Assembly (NCBI GenBank): GCA_030068145.1
Contig: JAPJBO010000006.1
Coordinates: 771,840 to 835,839 of the forward strand
DNA length: 64,000 nt
Source of the DNA: Diplonema papillatum
Lineage: Eukaryota; Euglenozoa; Diplonemea; Diplonemida; Diplonemidae
Direction: 5' to 3'
In this document: positions 61,295 to 64,000 of the stretch, in pieces
How the letters are laid out: every line of letters starts with the position of its first letter
Numbering within the stretch: position 1 is the stretch's first letter
Position numbers and translations under genes: made by a program
The notes under the pieces: model-generated
Told to the model about the DNA's origin: nothing
The model's input: only the letters and a program-made list of their open reading frames with translations
Database searches by the model: none

Positions 61295-62386
61295 TCATTG
61301 TGGTCTTCTCAACTGCAGCCTCCTGCGACCAGAAAATGGGTTGTACACAGCTCCTTGGTTCTGTGGCTGTCCTTGTGGCTGAACAAAGATTGGGACACTA
61401 GGCTGGTCATCATTGTCTTCCTCCCTTTGGGTTGCAGGCAATACAAAAGGATTGTACTGGCTGCTGTCCACATTTTGTTGTGGGTCAACAATTGGGCTCT
61501 CTTGGCTGCCTTCATCATCAGACTCAGGCTTTTCCTGGGCAAGTCTTTGCATCAACATGTCACGCACCCCAGGCTGGGATAGCATCTGGTCACACATGCC
61601 GGGCTGTGCCAGCAGCTGCAGCAAGGTGTCAGGCTGTGGTGGCAACTCAACAGCTTGTTGTTCTACCTCAGTAGCTTCAGCCTGGACCACCAGTTCCATC
61701 TGTGAAATCTTTTTCCCCAAAGCACAGAGAAAAAGGTGCACTAGGTCAAGACCTGTGTTCATCAGCCTCCACTGATTCATCATGCGGTTCTTGCAGTTTT
61801 TGGTTTTAAGAGTAGTCTTAAGATGCTTCCACAAACCATCTGCCTTCTGGGTACCTGTAATCCACTTCTTGTCCCGGTACATGGGTGAGCTGCAGCAACC
61901 TGGTTCCCCCCTGCAGCAGTGGGGCAACCAGGTTCAGAAGGCTCAGACACCTTGGAAAGGATTTCTGCAACACATGTCTCTGCAAGGCAGTTTTCAACAG
62001 GAGGGGTGTCATCATCTTCAACAACTTTGCACCATTCTTCCTTCCCATGGTTAACCCAAGCATAGTTCACACATCTCCTTCTTCTTCATGGCAACAGAGC
62101 TTACTTTGCGTTGCTTTGCTCTCTGCCTGTGTTTTGCAACAGGGACAGGCTCATCGTCTTCTTCTTCTTCATCGTCTTCTTCTTCTTCTTTTTTGACCCT
62201 TGACAGTGCAACACCTTCAGCCAGGGGGAGTTGCAAAGGAGGTGGACCAGCTGGGTCTGGATGCCTTCTTTTCATTCCCCTTCCATTAGCTGCTTCACCA
62301 CCTGGCAGCCAGGCCAGGAACATCAGCAACCCAAAGAGGGCACATGAACAACAAAGTTGGTTTCTCTTCCTCGTTCCCCCCTGCAC
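61295..62386 (-). pseudogene. Frame-broken gene, weakly ISXO2/Merlin-transposase-like
   Basis: Three successive minus frames look coding. 62386-62051: basic and acidic linker (KKEEEEDDEEEEDDEPVPVAKHRQRAK). 62070-61780: NYAWVNHGKEEWCKVVEDDD. 61880-61295: MYRDKKWITGTQKADGLWKHLKTTLK, then an acidic Gln/Pro-rich C-terminus ending in RRRLQLRRPQ. VNHGK followed by TQKADGLWKHLK recalls the end of ISXO2-like DDE domains (VNHS...T..IE..W..LK), with Asp at the Glu position. The frames are either joined by introns or by frameshifts. Codon use (CTG, CAG, AGG) differs from the GC3-rich host genes, and an A-rich tail follows, so a retroposed or transferred copy is possible. Confidence 0.42.
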
Positions 62387-62459
62387 CGTGACTTGGCGTG
62401 AGCACAGTTAGGGCCACCAAGGGGCCAAGGGCAGAGGCGGCGGTCCCGATACCGTCTCA

Positions 62460-62635
62460 TGAGACCTTATCGATACCTTTTTTGCCCATTTCTGGGTTGC
62501 GCCCTTATCTCGACCTTTTTGGCCCGTTTTTGGGTTGCGCCCTTATCTCGACCTTTTTGAGCTGCGCCCTTATCTCTACCTTTTTGGCCCGTTTTTGGCT
62601 TGTTCCCTTATCTCGACCTTTTTTGGGGGTTGTTC
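62460..62635 (+). repeat. CTTATCTCGACCTTTTTGGCCC tandem block (18-40 bp units)
   Basis: Five units containing CTTATCTCGACCTTTTT and GCCCGTTTTTGG with variable length. Confidence 0.85.
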
Positions 62636-62644
62636 CCGGCGGGT

Positions 62645-63295
62645 CTACAGCTACACCTTGTCGGACAAGGTGTAGTTGGGGCTCCCGGACAAGGTGTAGT
62701 TGGCTGCCGGACAAGGTGTAGTTGGGTGCCGGACAAGGTGTAGTTAGGGCTGCCGGACAAGGTGTAGTTGGGTGGCGGACAAGGTGTAGCATGCAGGGTC
62801 AAAACCTTGTGTCTTTTTGGAAATGGCCAAAAAAAAATTTCTGGAAAAAAAATGGGTTTTTTGAATTTTAAAAGTTTGGAACAAACTCTGCAGTAATTTT
62901 GGAGGACGTTGAGCAAAATTTTTTTTTTCCAAAATTTTTTTTAGGGCTCCATCGGCCCCGCGGGAGCGTTTTAAAAAGACACAAGGTTTTGACCCTGCAT
63001 GGTAGTTGGGTGCCGGACAAGGTGTAGTTAGGGCTCCTGGACAAGGTGTAGTTGGCCCCTGGCTATTTTGGATTGGTCCAACTACACCTTGTCCGGCAGC
63101 CCCAACTACACCTTGTCCGGCAGCCAACTACACCTTGTCAGACAAAGTGTAGTTGGCTGCCAGACAAGGTGTAGTTGGCCCCTGGCTATTTTGGATTGGT
63201 CCAACTACACCTTGTCCGGCAGCCCCAACTACACCTTGTCCGGCTGCCAACTACACCTTGTCAGACAAAGTGTAGTTGGCTGGCGCCGTTCCCGA
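62645..63295. repeat. GGACAAGGTGTAGTTGG satellite in both orientations
   Basis: About 8 direct units (62655-62788 and 63003-63058), then inverted CCAACTACACCTTGTCCGG units; a larger ~115 bp block around GGCCCCTGGCTATTTTGGAT occurs twice (63054-63172 and 63176-63290). A MITE splits the array. Confidence 0.92.
62789..63002 (-). mobile_element. TA-MITE copy within the satellite
   Basis: TA at 62787-62788 and 63003-63004. Confidence 0.95.
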
Positions 63296-63297
63296 TG

Positions 63298-63525
63298 GCG
63301 TCCTACTCGGACGCCAACTCGACCTTTTTTGATTCATTCCACCTATAGGACGCCAACTCGACCTTTTTTGATTCATTCACCTCTCGGACGCCAACTCGAC
63401 CTTTTTTGATTCACAAATTTTAGGACGCCAACTCGACCTTTTTTGGACCTTTTGAATCAAGACGCCATCCACACCTTATTCCTGTATACTTCACCTGTAG
63501 GACGCCAACTCGACCTTTTTGGTCA
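63298..63525 (+). repeat. GACGCCAACTCGACCTTTTT tandem block
   Basis: Six units of ~36-60 bp starting GACGCCAACTCGACCTTTTT, most followed by GATTCA. Confidence 0.9.
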
Positions 63526-63884
63526 TAGGGGGGGGTCATCAGCGCTCTTGTTAAGGATCAGCCACTTTGGCCGGATGGCCGGATAAACCAGACCCCCCCC
63601 CCCCCCCCCCCTCTACAGTGCAGTTGCCTTGGAGGCTGGGTGGTCAAATTCTCTAAGGGGAAATGGTCAAAATTCCCTGCCAAAAGTGGGCCCACAAAAT
63701 TTTTCCAAAGTGTGGTATTTGGGGTATTTGGGGCAAAAAAAAAAAATTTTTTTTTCTGACCGCCCACCGTGGTGACCACCTTAGAGTGTGACAGGTAGCG
63801 TCTCTCCCCTCCACAGTGAAGATAGCCTGAGGGGGGGGGGGTCAGCCGGCTGATGGATGGATGGATGGTTCTTAACAAGATGCC
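63526..63884. other. Homopolymer-rich stretch, no gene
   Basis: Contains a C20 run near 63592-63611, an A11/T8 patch near 63736, a G12 run near 63829 and GATG repeats. No frame of interest. Confidence 0.5.
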
Positions 63885-63885
63885 T

Positions 63886-64000
63886 GGGGGTCATATAGGG
63901 GTCATATGGTGGTCATATGGTGGTCATATGGGGGTCATATGGGGGTCATATGGGGGTCATATAGGGGTCATATGGGGGCCATATGGGGGTCATATAGGGG
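63886..64000 (+). repeat. GGGGGTCATAT minisatellite, continuing past the right edge
   Basis: At least ten 10-11 bp units of GGGGTCATAT(A/G), running to the end of the window. Confidence 0.96.

Noticed and set aside
1..64000. LTR retrotransposons or rRNA genes
   Set aside because: No pair of long direct repeats with TG..CA ends around gag-pol motifs and no rRNA-like conserved blocks were noticed.

Overview
The window is nuclear DNA of a eukaryotic microbe: a few host-like genes sit between and inside many mobile elements and satellites. No rRNA, operon or bacterial-style gene spacing is visible. The long host-type genes (USP7-like protease, Na/phosphate cotransporter, cyclase-channel protein, methyltransferase) are uninterrupted reading frames, so the genome looks intron-poor in spite of its transposon load. 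That would suit a red alga or another marine protist, but the lineage is inferred, not shown. Several of the most informative genes run antisense to longer, meaningless GC-rich frames.

Layout. 1-6.5 kb: the 5' part of a USP7/HAUSP-like deubiquitinase leaving the left edge, then a membrane-anchored SAM methyltransferase whose 5' end is repeated in five further tandem copies. 6.5-13 kb: mostly unassigned sequence with a 642 bp palindromic TA-flanked element. 13-17 kb: a unit bounded by inverted repeats that holds a truncated LINE reverse transcriptase and a duplicated Arg/Gly-rich segment. 18.1-21.0 kb: a complete pogo-type transposon. 22.0-26.1 kb: an SLC34-like Na/phosphate cotransporter with an unusual C-terminal extension. 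27-34.5 kb: an AT-rich satellite carrying an uncharacterised inverted-repeat element and an intact piggyBac element with an extra N-terminal domain. 35-41.4 kb: foldback repeats, tRNA-like repeats and a second candidate inverted-repeat element. 42.5-45.9 kb: a sensor/cyclase-homology/K-channel fusion. 46-52 kb: LINE relics, minisatellites and a zinc-finger frame with a USP-like His box. 52.2-54.1 kb: a multi-pass membrane protein gene enclosed by about 96 bp inverted repeats. 55.4-59.8 kb: a tyrosine-recombinase plus reverse-transcriptase element broken by short MITEs. 60-64 kb: palindromic and tandem satellites, more MITEs, and a frame-broken gene with an A-rich tail.

The best-supported mobile-element story is a family of about 214 bp MITEs with TA target duplications (at least eleven recognisable copies plus fragments). 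Three sit inside one reverse-transcriptase gene, and removing each MITE with one TA leaves a single open frame. The strongest candidates for something undescribed are the cyclase-homology/channel fusion, the piggyBac transposase with a Cys...His N-terminal domain and AT-hooks, the YR-then-RT element, the inverted-repeat unit carrying a membrane protein, and the CATAGATGGCC-ended element with mirror-image subterminal arrays and one small basic protein.
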